A stretch of DNA of 64,000 bases. Origin: Planctomycetota bacterium (GTDB lineage Bacteria > Planctomycetota > Planctomycetia > Gemmatales > Gemmataceae). Position 1 is the stretch's first letter; each line of letters begins with the position of its first letter. The stretch lies in assembly GCA_021413735.1 (NCBI GenBank), contig JAIOPV010000209.1:1-64000 (forward strand), written 5' to 3'. Under the pieces are notes generated by a model that was not told the DNA's origin, did no database searches, and saw nothing but the letters and a program-made list of their open reading frames with translations. Shown piece after piece: positions 49,034-58,518 of this stretch. The position numbers and the translations under genes are program-made.

Positions 49034-49342
49034 TCAATCGACAGATGGCGGGATGAGCGCCGGCGCTGGGATCAGCGTGGCTGGCAGAACGACTTCCGGA
49101 TCGAACGGAACGCCGCCGACTGGTCGCACTGGCGGATCGAGCAGCGGTTCAAGATCAGTCACCTGAACCACCTCGGGGAGCAACGCGGGCGCTGGTGGTT
49201 GGCTCGGCGTTGTCGCAGCAACAACGGCTGCCGCTGGCTTCGGAACGTGAACGACCCTGGGCGCTTCCTTCTTCGTGATTGAGAAGTACGCGACAGTTCC
49301 AACGAATGTCCACACCAACGCACCTGTCATGAACCGCTTCAT
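49034..49342 (-). CDS. short membrane-anchored Pro-rich protein
   Basis: 102 residues. One N-terminal membrane segment (MKRFMTGALVWTFVGTVAYFSI), then a tail rich in Pro, Ala and Val (PKPAAAVVAATTPSQPPAP...). AGGGAGAG about 7 nt upstream of ATG 49342 supports this start over a longer frame. Low-complexity; function unknown. Confidence 0.55.
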   Translation of the reverse strand: MKRFMTGALVWTFVGTVAYFSITKKEAPRVVHVPKPAAAVVAATTPSQPPAPALLPEVVQVTDLEPLLDPPVRPVGGVPFDPEVVLPATLIPAPALIPPSVD

Positions 49343-49453
49343 GGCTACTCTCCCTGGTTTGAGGCCAGGATAACTCGTTTCCGGAACCCACTGATTTGCG
49401 GCGAACATAGCCACCGCCGCGAATCGAGCAAGGCCAAATGGAATCAAAAATCA

Positions 49454-49644
49454 AGCCACGGATGAACACAGATGAAACATGGATAAGACCAAGACCGAAG
49501 TCAGCGGAACGAATCACAGAACCACAGAGAAAACAAGCCGAAGACAGTTTTTGAAAATTACACTCTCTCTGGTTGTCTCTGTGGCTCTGTGTCTCAATTC
49601 GGCTTTTGTCTTTATCCGTGTTTCATCTGTGTTCATCCGTGGCT
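49454..49644. repeat. nested inverted repeat, family 'GCCACGGATGAACACAG'
   Basis: Arms 49454-49486 and 49612-49644 match at 32 of 33 positions; the same 33-bp sequence forms both arms at 56706-56798. Inside it is a second pair, CACAGAACCACAGAGAAAAC facing GTTGTCTCTGTGGCTCTGTG. These repeats fill most of the gap 49343-49739 upstream of a glycosyltransferase gene; no gene is evident in it. Confidence 0.8.
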
Positions 49645-49739
49645 ACTCTTCGTTTTCTGAGATTTTCGGACTGCTCTCCCACCGTTTCCGGCTCTGGGTT
49701 ATCATCTTGCCGCCCAGCCAGCGCGAAATGGAGTTCGCC

Positions 49740-51443
49740 ATGCCGAGTCGCACCCGAGATTACGCTATCCTGTTGGCGGTAACCGCTACCCTCACGCTCC
49801 CGTACCTCGGCGGCGTCAGCCTTTGGGACGTCGACGAAGCCGTGAACGCACAGGCCGCTCGCGAGATGCGAGATGCCAACACATGGGTCATTCCAACATT
49901 CAACTACCAGCTTCGCACCGCCAAGCCGGTGATGCTGTACTGGCTTCAGCGAGTCAGCTACGCCGCGTTCGGTGTCAACGAGTGGTCCGCACGGTTTCCG
50001 TCGGTCATCGCGAGTTGGCTCATCGTACTGCTCACTTACGAACTCACTCGTCGGATGTTCGGTCGCAGCACGGCACTGCTCGCGGGGGTCGTGCTGGCAT
50101 CGGTGAGTCACTTTGCGGTGTTGGCACACGCGGCGACGCCCGACGCAACGTTGTTGCTGTTCACCACCCTGACGTATCTGGCGTTCTGGTCGCTGCATCA
50201 GAACGGCTCGCGTGCCTGGTGGATTCCCACCGCTGCGGCGTGTGGACTGGCAACGCTCACGAAGGGCCCCGTCGGCATTGCGTTGCCGGGGTTCGTGATC
50301 GTGATGTACTTCGCGTGGAACCGGGAACTTGGCCGGTTGCTCGATCGCAGGCTGTTCGTGTCGGCGGTGGTGTTCGTGTTCGTGGCTGTGCCGTGGTATG
50401 CGCTGGTGGCGAGTGAAACTCGCGGCGAATGGCTAACCGCGTTCTTCGGCAACGAGAACGTGAACCGCTTCCTGAATCCGATGGAAGGGCACCGCGGCGC
50501 ATTGTGGTACTACCCCGGCAGCATCATGTTGATGTTCATTCCGTGGTCGGCGTTCATCATCGCGGCCGTGTGGTATGGCGTGAAAGCAACTCGAGAACCT
50601 AACCCCCCAACCCCCTTCCCTAAGAAGGAAGGGGGAGCCGGATTTAGCCCCTCTCCCCTTGGGGGAGGGGTTGGGGAGGGGTCTTTCGTCACAGTTCGTG
50701 CCAATCGCTTATTGGTGTGTTGGGTCGTGGCGTATCTCGCGTTCTTCACGGTCGCAGCGACGAAGTTGCCGAATTACGTCTTCCCCGTGTATCCGGCGCT
50801 GGCGATTCTCATTGCTCGCTTCCTCGTCGCGTGGCGAGATGCCGAACTGACTGTGCCGCGTTGGTTGATGCCAGCGGGGGCGTTCGGACTGCTCATCGTT
50901 GGGGCTGTGGTTGCTGGCGGATTACTGGTTGGAGATGAAACATTCCCGGGCCTCGGTCGATGGGCCGCAATTGGGATTGTGCCCGCGATCGGTGGAGTCG
51001 GAATGGTGTGGTGCCTGCGACAAGAGCGCCGAAACGCGGCGATTCAGGTCGTGAGCGTCACGGCGATCGCGTTCGTTGCGTTGCTCGTGACATGGACGCC
51101 AAGGGTGTTGGAACGACAACGGGCGCCGCGTGAATTGGTGCGAGCAACGGGACTTGCCGACCCGACCCGTGATGTGCGAATCGCGACGTTCGAGTGGTTT
51201 CAGCCGAGCGTGGTGTTCTACACGGGGCGCGAAGTTGGAAGGCTCAACTCATCCGCTGCTGTCGGGGAGTTTCTGGCTGTGCCGACGCCCGGCTATGTGT
51301 TCGTGCCTGCCCCGGTGTGGGATGAACTCGCGGCGGACTTGCCTGGTCCGCGCCGCGTCATCGCGCGACACCATGACTTCCTGCGAAAGTGCGATGTCGT
51401 GGTGGTCACGAATGTACCCTCGGCGGATGTCGCTACGCGGTAA
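49740..51443 (+). CDS. GT39-family (ArnT-like) integral membrane glycosyltransferase
   Basis: 567 residues with about eleven hydrophobic segments. 'SLWDVDEAVNAQAAREM' (~29-45) holds the Asp-Glu of the GT-C fold, and 'QLRTAKPVMLYWLQRVSY' and 'ARFPSVIASWL' follow the ArnT pattern. The likely reaction is transfer of a polyprenyl-phosphate-linked sugar to lipid or glycan outside the membrane. Residues ~285-315 ('NPPTPFPKKEGGAGFSPSPLGGGVGEG') are an insertion encoded by an inverted repeat at about 50600-50682, falling in a loop between membrane segments. GGAG 6 nt upstream selects ATG 49740. Confidence 0.85.
   Translation: MPSRTRDYAILLAVTATLTLPYLGGVSLWDVDEAVNAQAAREMRDANTWVIPTFNYQLRTAKPVMLYWLQRVSYAAFGVNEWSARFPSVIASWLIVLLTYELTRRMFGRSTALLAGVVLASVSHFAVLAHAATPDATLLLFTTLTYLAFWSLHQNGSRAWWIPTAAACGLATLTKGPVGIALPGFVIVMYFAWNRELGRLLDRRLFVSAVVFVFVAVPWYALVASETRGEWLTAFFGNENVNRFLNPMEGHRGALWYYPGSIMLMFIPWSAFIIAAVWYGVKATREPNPPTPFPKKEGGAGFSPSPLGGGVGEGSFVTVRANRLLVCWVVAYLAFFTVAATKLPNYVFPVYPALAILIARFLVAWRDAELTVPRWLMPAGAFGLLIVGAVVAGGLLVGDETFPGLGRWAAIGIVPAIGGVGMVWCLRQERRNAAIQVVSVTAIAFVALLVTWTPRVLERQRAPRELVRATGLADPTRDVRIATFEWFQPSVVFYTGREVGRLNSSAAVGEFLAVPTPGYVFVPAPVWDELAADLPGPRRVIARHHDFLRKCDVVVVTNVPSADVATR
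50600..50682. repeat. palindromic element inside the second GT39 gene
   Basis: AACCCCCCAACCCCCTTCCC (from 50600) and GGGGGAGGGGTTGGGGAGGG (to about 50682) face each other, with CCTTCCCTAAGAAGGAAGG and CTCCCCTTGGGGGAG hairpins inside. It remains open in the glycosyltransferase frame. Confidence 0.75.
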
Positions 51444-51520
51444 GACACCGCAGTCGACTCGCAAGTTTTGAAGTCGCGATTTTGAGGGGTGGGTTTGCGT
51501 GGAATTGAGTTGGTGCAGGT

Positions 51521-51550
51521 AAATCCCCCTCACCGGTGAGGGGGATTTTT
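51521..51550. terminator. bidirectional intrinsic terminator
   Basis: AAATCCCCCTCACC-GGTGAGGGGGATTTTT: a perfect 14-bp stem with no loop bases beyond the centre, ending in T5 on the plus strand, between the convergent GT39 and DUF1501 genes. Confidence 0.8.
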
Positions 51551-51555
51551 CGACA

Positions 51556-52944
51556 CTACCCGTGCAAGCCTTGAATCGGCGTGTAGTCGGCCATCGTCAT
51601 CACTTCACGGCTCACGCCACGAGTCACGCGGAGCTTGCCAACGTCGAACATCGTGTGAGCGATTGTCCCGATCAGATTCGGAATGCGAACGGGATCGCTG
51701 TTCGGATCGCCACCGTTTGCTGACGACTTCCCAATCACGACGCCTTGCGGCAAGCCACCCCCGGCCAACAACAGCGGCCCGAGGTTTCCCCAGTGATCGC
51801 GACCACCCCTCTGGTTGATCCGCGGTGTTCGCCCCATCTCGCCGCACACCACGAGTAACACCTTATCTTCCATGCCGCGAGCGCGAAGGTCATCGAGGAA
51901 CACGCTCACCGCGTGATCGAGCGACGGAGCCATGTACGACATGCCTTCCGTCATCGTGGCGTTGTTGTTGTCGGCATGCATGTCCCAGACGAAGTTCGTC
52001 GTGACCGTCACGAACCCCGCACCGCGTTCAACGACCCGCCGAGCCAATAACAGCAACTTGCCGAGCGTGCGAGCGTTGTCGGCATAGTGCTTGTGGTTGT
52101 TCCACTTCTTGTCGATCTTCTCGACGTTGAACAGTTTCGACGTGTCGTAACGCTCGACGGTCTTCTCGTCTTCCTTGCCGAGATCGAACGCCTCGCCGAC
52201 GCCGCCGAGCAGAATCGAGAACGCCTTCTGACGCGACGTTTCCATCGCCTCCGCTTCCGACTCCATGCCGCGTTTCAGTTGGTCGAAGCCATTCAACAAC
52301 GCTCGCCGATCATCGAGCCGATCCAACGACAGATTCAACTTCATGTCCTTTCGCAGCGAGCCGCCGCCGTCGGGTTGGAATGGCGCTGCCGACGCTGCGA
52401 ACGGGCCATTGGAAATGAACTTGCCGAATCCGGCCTGCTCGACGCCTGCGTTCGGATCGACCGACCGTGGGAACAGCACGACGTTCGTCGGCATTCCACT
52501 CGATGGATCGTTGCCGCCCGCGACGCTGGCGTATGCCGAGCCGAGGTTCGCGCTAAAGCCGTCCTTCGACACGATCGGCTTGATGTCGTGGTTCGCGTCG
52601 CCGGGAACGTAGGACCGCACGATGGCGAGGCGATCGGCCATCTTGGCGAGTTTTGGGAACGAGCTGCCGAACGTGACGCCCGGAATGCTGGTGGGGATTT
52701 CGCCGGTGGCGCTGCGAATCTCAGCGGGGGCGGTCATCTTGGGGTCGAACGTCTCGAACTGGCTTGGGCCGCCGTGCAGGAACAGGAACACGACGGCTTT
52801 ATCAGTAACGGGCTTGCCAGCTTGCGAGAGCGGGACGCCAGCTTGTGTGAACAGCGAGGAAAGCGAGAGGCCGCCGAGAGCGAGACCACCGATTTGAAGG
52901 AAGTCACGCCGACCGATGCGGGCGGGATCGCCGATCCTGAGCAT
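51556..52944 (-). CDS. DUF1501 Tat-exported protein
   Basis: 462 residues. The N-terminus 'GRRDFLQIGGLALGGLSL' is a Tat signal (RRDFL). The body is the DUF1501 alkaline-phosphatase-like fold: 'VVFLFLHGGPSQFETFDPK' (~50-68), 'VVCGEMGRTPRINQRGGRDHWGN' (~375-397) with the metal-binding acid and His residues, and 'LLAGGGLPQGVVIG'. In planctomycetes DUF1501 genes often follow DUF1549/DUF1553 cytochrome-type genes, but here it is single. GGAG 8 nt before the ATG. Function is unproven; perhaps a periplasmic sulfatase/phosphatase-like hydrolase. Confidence 0.9.
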   Translation of the reverse strand: MLRIGDPARIGRRDFLQIGGLALGGLSLSSLFTQAGVPLSQAGKPVTDKAVVFLFLHGGPSQFETFDPKMTAPAEIRSATGEIPTSIPGVTFGSSFPKLAKMADRLAIVRSYVPGDANHDIKPIVSKDGFSANLGSAYASVAGGNDPSSGMPTNVVLFPRSVDPNAGVEQAGFGKFISNGPFAASAAPFQPDGGGSLRKDMKLNLSLDRLDDRRALLNGFDQLKRGMESEAEAMETSRQKAFSILLGGVGEAFDLGKEDEKTVERYDTSKLFNVEKIDKKWNNHKHYADNARTLGKLLLLARRVVERGAGFVTVTTNFVWDMHADNNNATMTEGMSYMAPSLDHAVSVFLDDLRARGMEDKVLLVVCGEMGRTPRINQRGGRDHWGNLGPLLLAGGGLPQGVVIGKSSANGGDPNSDPVRIPNLIGTIAHTMFDVGKLRVTRGVSREVMTMADYTPIQGLHG

Positions 52945-53060
52945 GTGAGATCTCCGGACGGGAATTGAGCAGAGGCGGGAGGTAGGCCACGCTCAATGTA
53001 CCACGTCGCGGAAACGATTCACAGCGCGAAAATGCAAGGAATGAAAACGAAGCCAAGCAT

Positions 53061-53126
53061 GTTTAGCGGTCGCCGCAACGCGGCGGCCACCTGACACGGA
53101 TCGCCGCGTTGCGGCGACCGCTAAAC
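53061..53126. repeat. 25-bp perfect inverted repeat
   Basis: Arms 53061-53085 and 53102-53126 (core AGCGGTCGCCGCAACGCGG) are exact reverse complements. The repeat lies downstream of the YciI gene and upstream of DUF1501; it may end the YciI transcript. Same TTTAGCGG family as 40279. Confidence 0.7.
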
Positions 53127-53140
53127 GTTTGGATTTGAAA

Positions 53141-53425
53141 CTACGACAGCAGACGCGGGTTCGAGAATACCATCTTCCACGGGCGAATCGTCCACTTCAC
53201 GAACACGCCCGCCGCGTGGAACGGGTCAGCTTTCAGAATCGCCTCGGCGGCTTCCAACGTGTCGGCTTCGTAGATGATGAGGGCACCGGGGGCATCCTCG
53301 AACGGCCCCGACGCAAACAGCTTGTTCGCTTCGATGAGGCTCGTCAGGTATGCACGGTGCGTCGGCCGCACCGCGTCCACCTTTTCCTTGTCCTGAATGT
53401 ACTCGATCACGGCGGCGAACTTCAC
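53141..53425 (-). CDS. YciI-family protein
   Basis: 94 residues from a GTG. 'MKFAAVIEYIQDKEKVDAVRPTHRAYLTSLIEANKLFASGPF' contains the conserved His (~23) and 'GPFEDAPGALIIYEADTLEAAEAILKADPFHAAG' the conserved Asp of the YCII fold, a small ferredoxin-like domain with possible dehydratase or hydrolase activity. Its start overlaps the stop of the upstream DUF6580-like gene by four bases, so they form one operon. Confidence 0.85.
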   Translation of the reverse strand: MKFAAVIEYIQDKEKVDAVRPTHRAYLTSLIEANKLFASGPFEDAPGALIIYEADTLEAAEAILKADPFHAAGVFVKWTIRPWKMVFSNPRLLS

Positions 53426-54051
53426 GACCGATCCTCCGGGATTTGCTCTGTGATCGGCACGATTCGCTCGGCCGGGAAGTAAGCCTGACTCAGCACCGCG
53501 TGTGCCCCAAAGAGAACCGCACTGAACGCCAAATCACCGATCAGGGTGCCGCGGTAGAACGGGATTCCCGCGACGAAACAATCCGCAAGCCCGGCGAGCG
53601 AATAGCCGTATGGTGCGGCCTGTTCGAGCCAGCTCACGAAGTTACTCGCGAAGAAGAACACGAGGCTCGCGCCAAGTGCCGACACCGCGATTCGGGGGAC
53701 AGAATCGGTTCCTCGCAGGAATGCCCAACCGATCGCGATATATCCCAGGAAGTACACCCACGACAGCGGATACGGGTCCATGCCGAGAGCGAAGTACACG
53801 GCCGCATCCTTCGCCGCGACGGCCAGCACCACAAACAGGAACGCTTGCGTGAAACTCAGTCGTGCCGCGACGAACAGCGAGAACGCCCCCAGGATCGAGA
53901 GGTTCCACGGTTGGGCTGCTGCCGGCAATGCGGAAAACACAATCGGCAGGCTGCCAGCGGTGATAACGCCAATCCAGGCGAGTGCGCGGGTCATCGGTTT
54001 GCAGTTACCGCAGTGTCCTTCGGTGGGGCATTGCGTTGGATCGCCGGTCAC
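53422..54051 (-). CDS. DUF6580-like membrane protein
   Basis: 209 residues from GTG 54051 with GGAGG 6 nt upstream. N-terminal 'CPTEGHCGNCKPM' carries three Cys. Five or six membrane segments follow; 'FSLFVAARLSFTQAFLFVVLAVAAKDAAVYF', 'ASNFVSWLE' and 'GLADCFVAGIPFYRGTLIGDLAFSAVLFG' match the DUF6580 family, which is related to ECF-transporter substrate-binding (S) components. Such a protein may bind a vitamin or cofactor, but no EcfA/EcfT genes are near. Operonic with YciI. Confidence 0.75.
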   Translation of the reverse strand: MTGDPTQCPTEGHCGNCKPMTRALAWIGVITAGSLPIVFSALPAAAQPWNLSILGAFSLFVAARLSFTQAFLFVVLAVAAKDAAVYFALGMDPYPLSWVYFLGYIAIGWAFLRGTDSVPRIAVSALGASLVFFFASNFVSWLEQAAPYGYSLAGLADCFVAGIPFYRGTLIGDLAFSAVLFGAHAVLSQAYFPAERIVPITEQIPEDRS

Positions 54052-54177
54052 AGCGGACCTCCGGGGATTTCGTTTCGCGGACGACGTTTCTCGTTAAAGA
54101 CAGAGTAGGCCCAAGGCAACGCTCCCGCAAGACGGTTACAATGGCAGCGTCGAGTCAGTTCTTCGAGGAAACCAACC

Positions 54178-55419
54178 ATGAGTTCTGATCCGAAGACGTG
54201 GGATGATGATGTCCGGATCGGGGTGCCAACCGCCGGTCGCACCGCAGTTGCGCCACCCGTCGAGAACAAGGGACTGACGTCCCCCGCTCGCCACGAAGCA
54301 GCTCCCGAACCGGAACTGCGTCCGGGCGAGACCGAACTCGGCCGACCGCCGCAAGTGGCAGCCGACCTCGCACCGCTCTCGCTCGCAGACGTGGCGAAGT
54401 TGAAGGAACTCGACGAGCAGCAAGCCGCCCAGGATTTGATGGAAGCCGAATTGCTGCTGGCGTCCGATCCGACGGGCCTCGGTTGGCTCGGGTGGTTCGC
54501 GTCGCCGCTCGCGTTCGCGTTCCTCATGGGAATGGTCGGCGTCTTCGGGCTGTTCTTCGTGAATCAGGCCGTCACGTTGCTGCACACGCTTTCGCTGCAA
54601 CCCGAGTGGGCGCAGTACATCGGCTATGCTGGCCTCGGCCTGTTTGCGTTCTGTGTGCTGTACGCGGCGTTGCGGTTCCTGTTCATCTACTTCCGGATGC
54701 GTGAAAATAAGCAACTTCGCATCAAGGGCATTGAGGAACTGTCGAAGCGAACGCGGCTGCGTTGGCTGGCTGCGGCGAAGTCGGCAGAAGCGCGTTCGCA
54801 GATCGAGACCTACCTGAAGACGTTCCCGATGACGACGGAGAAGGAGCGGAAACTGCTTCGCGGCATCGGCATCACCGACCAGATGCAGGCTCGCATGGCT
54901 GTCGTGCGAACGGAACTGCTCGACCCCGATCGCTTCGCCTCAACCGAGCAGTGGTTCGCTCGCTTTCGAGACGGCTTCCAGGCTGAACTCGACGTCGCCG
55001 CCGACGCTCGCATCAAGTATTGGGGAAGTCGCATTTGGGTCATCACGGCAGTGGCGCCGAACGCGATGGTCGATTCCGGCGCGACGCTCTTCTACACCTT
55101 CTCGATGCTGACCGACCTGTGCCAGATCTACAACTTGCGGGCGGGTCGCACGGGCACGGCGGTGCTGTTGAGCCGCGTGTTCTTCAATGCGTATCTCGCG
55201 GGTCAGGGCACGGAATGGGAGAAACTGGCGGAGGATCAGTACGACCAACTCTTCGGCGAGGCGATGAACGTGGTCGGCGTCGGCGTGAGTTCCAATGTCG
55301 TGGGCAAGATGCTCGGCAAGATCGGGGCGAAGGCGACGACGGGCTATTTGAACCGCGTGCTGTTGATTCGCCTCGGCCGTTATTCCGCTCGATTGCTGCG
55401 TCCCGTGGGGAAGGAGTGA
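54178..55419 (+). CDS. YcjF/DUF697-like membrane protein
   Basis: 413 residues. A charged, Pro-rich N-terminal third is followed by two membrane segments (~108-130 and ~142-165), then a helical domain. '[52 protein letters not shown]' (~275-330) is the DUF697 (YcjF) signature, and a further hydrophobic stretch lies near 355-385. YcjF proteins are inner-membrane proteins often linked to GTPases of the YcjX type; none is adjacent here. GAGG about 9 nt upstream. Function unknown. Confidence 0.75.
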   Translation: MSSDPKTWDDDVRIGVPTAGRTAVAPPVENKGLTSPARHEAAPEPELRPGETELGRPPQVAADLAPLSLADVAKLKELDEQQAAQDLMEAELLLASDPTGLGWLGWFASPLAFAFLMGMVGVFGLFFVNQAVTLLHTLSLQPEWAQYIGYAGLGLFAFCVLYAALRFLFIYFRMRENKQLRIKGIEELSKRTRLRWLAAAKSAEARSQIETYLKTFPMTTEKERKLLRGIGITDQMQARMAVVRTELLDPDRFASTEQWFARFRDGFQAELDVAADARIKYWGSRIWVITAVAPNAMVDSGATLFYTFSMLTDLCQIYNLRAGRTGTAVLLSRVFFNAYLAGQGTEWEKLAEDQYDQLFGEAMNVVGVGVSSNVVGKMLGKIGAKATTGYLNRVLLIRLGRYSARLLRPVGKE

Positions 55420-55540
55420 CTTTCTCGCTGCTGACATTTCGCAATTCGGCTCATCGGGGTACACTCCACCCCGTAACGACCGCCAAACCATTAACCACAA
55501 CCTGCGGTCGGGCCGAAACAACCCAATGAGGGAGTCTGCG

Positions 55541-56692
55541 ATGGCAGAGAAAGACAAGAAAGACACCAACAAAGACAACAAGGAACTGAAGACCGCACTC
55601 GCGGCAATTGAGAAGGAATTCGGCAAAGGCGCAATCATGTCCCTCGGGGACATCAACGTCGATGACATCGAAGGCATCTCAACCGGTTCGCTCTCGCTCG
55701 ACATCGCCCTCGGCGGCAAAGGCTTACCTCGCGGTCGTGTGATCGAGATCTACGGTGCGGAAGCCAGCGGCAAAACGACCGTCGCACTTCACGCTGTCGC
55801 CCAGGTTCAGAAGGCTGGCGGTGTGGCTGCCTTCATCGACGCCGAACACGCACTCGACCCAACGTGGGCCAAGCGAATCGGCGTGAATCTCGACGATCTG
55901 CTCGTCTCGCAGCCGGGCTACGGCGAAGAAGGCTTGCGAATTGCGGAAATGCTCATCAAGTCCGGTGCGGTCGATCTGATCGTCGTGGACTCGGTCGCGG
56001 CTCTCGTTCCCAAGAACGAAATTCAAGACAGCGAAATCGGCGACACGAAGGTCGGTCTGCAAGCACGGTTGATGAGCCAGGCGATGCGAATCCTGACACC
56101 GACGATCAACAAGAGCCGAACGTGTTTGCTGTTCATCAACCAGATTCGCCAGAAGATTGGCGTGATGTACGGCGACCCGAACACAACCACCGGCGGCCTC
56201 GCGCTAAAGTTCTACGCCAGCGTGCGAATGGAAGTGAAGCGAATCACGCACGTCAAGGACGGCGAAGAAATCATCGGCTCCGAGACTCGCGTTCGTGTGG
56301 TGAAGAACAAGATCGCGCCGCCGTTCCGCAATGCCGAGTTCAACATCATCAACGATCGCGGCATCGACTTCGAGGGCGATGTGCTGAAGCTGGCGGTTGA
56401 GGATGAAGTGATCGAAAAGAGCAGCGGCGCACGCTACAACTACAAGGGCCAGCAGATCGGTCACGGCGAAGCGAACACGATTCAATACCTGCGGGATAAC
56501 CGCGCGATTCGCGATGAGATCGCCGCTGCGGTCATGGAGAAGCACAAGCCAAAACCGCCGGAGGCTACCGAGTTGGAAGCCGCCGCGAAGGAAGAGGCCG
56601 AAGCCGCTGCGGAACTGGCTGCGATTGGCGAGGCACCAGAGGAAGCGCCGAAGAAGAAGCGTGGCAAGGCTGCCGAGAAGCAGGCAGAGTAA
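55541..56692 (+). CDS. recA: recombinase RecA
   Basis: 383 residues. It forms filaments on single-stranded DNA for homologous recombination and SOS induction. Walker A is 'GAEASGKT' (72-79), a variant of the usual 'GPESSGKT'. '[18 protein letters not shown]' and '[16 protein letters not shown]' (Walker B) follow; '[22 protein letters not shown]' is DNA-binding loop region 2. The C-terminal ~50 residues are a long Glu/Ala/Lys-rich tail ('[14 protein letters not shown]', '[11 protein letters not shown]'). GAGGGAG 6 nt upstream of ATG 55541 selects this start. I see no SOS box. A 33-bp inverted repeat follows. Confidence 0.95.
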   Translation: MAEKDKKDTNKDNKELKTALAAIEKEFGKGAIMSLGDINVDDIEGISTGSLSLDIALGGKGLPRGRVIEIYGAEASGKTTVALHAVAQVQKAGGVAAFIDAEHALDPTWAKRIGVNLDDLLVSQPGYGEEGLRIAEMLIKSGAVDLIVVDSVAALVPKNEIQDSEIGDTKVGLQARLMSQAMRILTPTINKSRTCLLFINQIRQKIGVMYGDPNTTTGGLALKFYASVRMEVKRITHVKDGEEIIGSETRVRVVKNKIAPPFRNAEFNIINDRGIDFEGDVLKLAVEDEVIEKSSGARYNYKGQQIGHGEANTIQYLRDNRAIRDEIAAAVMEKHKPKPPEATELEAAAKEEAEAAAELAAIGEAPEEAPKKKRGKAAEKQAE

Positions 56693-56705
56693 AGACAGAA
56701 AGCGC

Positions 56706-56798
56706 AGCCACGGATGAACACAGATGAAACACGGATAAGACAAAAGCCGCATTGTGTTTTGGTCTTTATCCGTGTTTCATCTGTGTTCATCCGTGGCT
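56706..56798. repeat. 33-bp perfect inverted repeat, family 'GCCACGGATGAACACAG'
   Basis: Arms 56706-56738 and 56766-56798 are exact reverse complements and equal to the outer arms at 49454-49644. Sited between recA and the flippase gene, both on the plus strand; possibly a terminator, more likely a dispersed element. Confidence 0.8.
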
Positions 56799-56829
56799 AA
56801 CTTCTTGATTTTTCACGAGGGAGCCGAAC

Positions 56830-58368
56830 ATGGAAGTTCGTGCGTCGCGGTCGTTGGTGCTCGGTGCGGCCACGAATTGGGCTGCGTTCGCTGCGGCGCT
56901 CGTCGTTAGTTTTTTCCTCGCACCATACCTCATCCAACACCTCGGCGACGCTCGCTATGGCGTCTGGTGCGTCGTCGAATCCATCCTCGCATACTTCACA
57001 CTCTTCGACCTCGGCCTCGCGGCGTGTCTCGTTCGTTTCGTGGCGAGGTTCCACGCGACCGACGAACGCACGGAACTGAACAAGCTTGTCTCGGCGTGCC
57101 TCATCATCTTCGCGATTGCGGCGGTGGTCGTGCTGTTGCTCGGGTCGGCGATTGTGCCCTTCGTTGCACCTGGACTGGAACGCAAACTCGGCGAACAAGG
57201 CGACATCGCCCCGTTCATGTTTCTGATGCTCGCGAACCTGGCGATCACGTTGCCGTTGAGCGTCTTTCCCGCAATGCTCGATGGCTTGCAGCGTTACGCC
57301 GTGAAGAGTGCCGTCCGGCTTGCGTTCCTCGGCGTGCGGGTGACTGGCATCGTGTACGTCATGGAAACGCAGCCGGGGCTGTGGCCGCTCGCGATCGTGT
57401 TCACCATCACGAATCTGCTCGAACACGCGGTCATGGCGATGCTGGCGTTTCACTTCCTGCCGGGTTTGCGGTTATCGCGTCGCATCGTTGACCGCGAGAC
57501 ACTGCACCGCGTGAAGGGTTACAGCGTCGATGCGTTTCTTGCGATGCTGGCCGGTCGTATCACGGTGCAAACGGGCGCGCTCGTCGTGGGTGGTTTCCTC
57601 ACGGTTGCGGCGGCAGCACACTACGCCATCGCGTCGCGACTCATCGAACTGGCGAAGAATCTCCTTCGTTCTGTAACGACGACACTTGCGCCCGCGGTCA
57701 GTGAACGTGAAGCGAGCGGCGATATCGATGGCGTGCGTCGTGTGCTCCTCGACGGCACGCGCTGGGTGCTGTATCTCGTGTTGCCGATTCACCTCGGGAT
57801 GCTGTTTTTCGGCAAGCCGTTCCTCACGCGATGGATTGGCGGCAGCGAGTACGCGGCGTTCTGCTTCCCGGCGGTTGCGATTCTCTCGGCAACGCTGACG
57901 ATTGGTGTGGCTCAGTCGGTGGCGTCTCGCATTCTGTACGGCATGGGCAAGCTGCGTCTCTTCGCACGGCTCGCGTTGGTGGAAGCGGCCGTGAATCTGC
58001 TGCTGAGCCTACTGTTGGTGGGTCGGTTTGGGCTCGAAGGCGTGGCGATTGCGGTTGCGGTGCCGAACGTGCTGTTCTGCCTGTTCGTGATCTGTTACGC
58101 CTGTTACGTGCTGGAAGTGGGAGCGACGCGGTATCTGCTCACGAGTTGGCTGAAGCCGTTGGTTGCGTCGTGTGTGCCTGCGGCTGTGTGGTGGTTCGTG
58201 ACGCCCGCTGAAGCAACGTGGCTTGGCATCGCTGTGGGCATTGCGACGGGATTGGTTCCGTTCGCGATCGTGGTGGCAGGGATTGAGATGATCCCACGTT
58301 TAGCCGCGACCCGCAGAGGAGCGCGTGAGACCGAGTTAGGATGCCGAACAGCCGACGCAGTGGCGTGA
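56830..58368 (+). CDS. polysaccharide/oligosaccharide flippase (Wzx/MOP family)
   Basis: 512 residues with about twelve to fourteen membrane segments. 'GAATNWAAFAAALVVSFFLAPYLIQHLGDARYGVWCVVESILAYFTLFDLGL' (~12-63) is the N-terminal pattern of Polysacc_synt/MOP flippases, and 'LPLSVFPAMLDGLQRYAVKS' (~142-161) a typical mid segment. It would move lipid-linked oligosaccharides across the cytoplasmic membrane, consistent with the two GT39 enzymes in the window. GAGGGAG upstream. No polysaccharide gene cluster adjoins it. Confidence 0.85.
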   Translation: MEVRASRSLVLGAATNWAAFAAALVVSFFLAPYLIQHLGDARYGVWCVVESILAYFTLFDLGLAACLVRFVARFHATDERTELNKLVSACLIIFAIAAVVVLLLGSAIVPFVAPGLERKLGEQGDIAPFMFLMLANLAITLPLSVFPAMLDGLQRYAVKSAVRLAFLGVRVTGIVYVMETQPGLWPLAIVFTITNLLEHAVMAMLAFHFLPGLRLSRRIVDRETLHRVKGYSVDAFLAMLAGRITVQTGALVVGGFLTVAAAAHYAIASRLIELAKNLLRSVTTTLAPAVSEREASGDIDGVRRVLLDGTRWVLYLVLPIHLGMLFFGKPFLTRWIGGSEYAAFCFPAVAILSATLTIGVAQSVASRILYGMGKLRLFARLALVEAAVNLLLSLLLVGRFGLEGVAIAVAVPNVLFCLFVICYACYVLEVGATRYLLTSWLKPLVASCVPAAVWWFVTPAEATWLGIAVGIATGLVPFAIVVAGIEMIPRLAATRRGARETELGCRTADAVA

Positions 58369-58424
58369 GCGGGCAAACTCGCAGGGCGAAGTGGGACAAT
58401 TCCACCACTGTTTTCTCGCCAAGA

Positions 58425-58480
58425 AGCGGACATCATTTCCGATAGGCCACATTGTCTGCCCTCCAGAAAGGATGTCCGCT
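58425..58480. repeat. short inverted repeat in the gap after the flippase
   Basis: AGCGGACATC (58425-58434) and GATGTCCGCT (58471-58480) are exact reverse complements around 36 nt. The gap 58369-58518 lies between convergent genes and has no other feature. Confidence 0.45.
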
Positions 58481-58518
58481 GAAAAGGCTGAAATAAGTGG
58501 GGGAATTCGCCTCTCCTG

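Noticed and set aside
55541-56692. RecA Walker A 'GAEASGKT' considered as a defective or unusual RecA
   Set aside because: The GxxxxGKT frame is intact and all other motifs are present; a substitution in the variable positions does not imply altered function.
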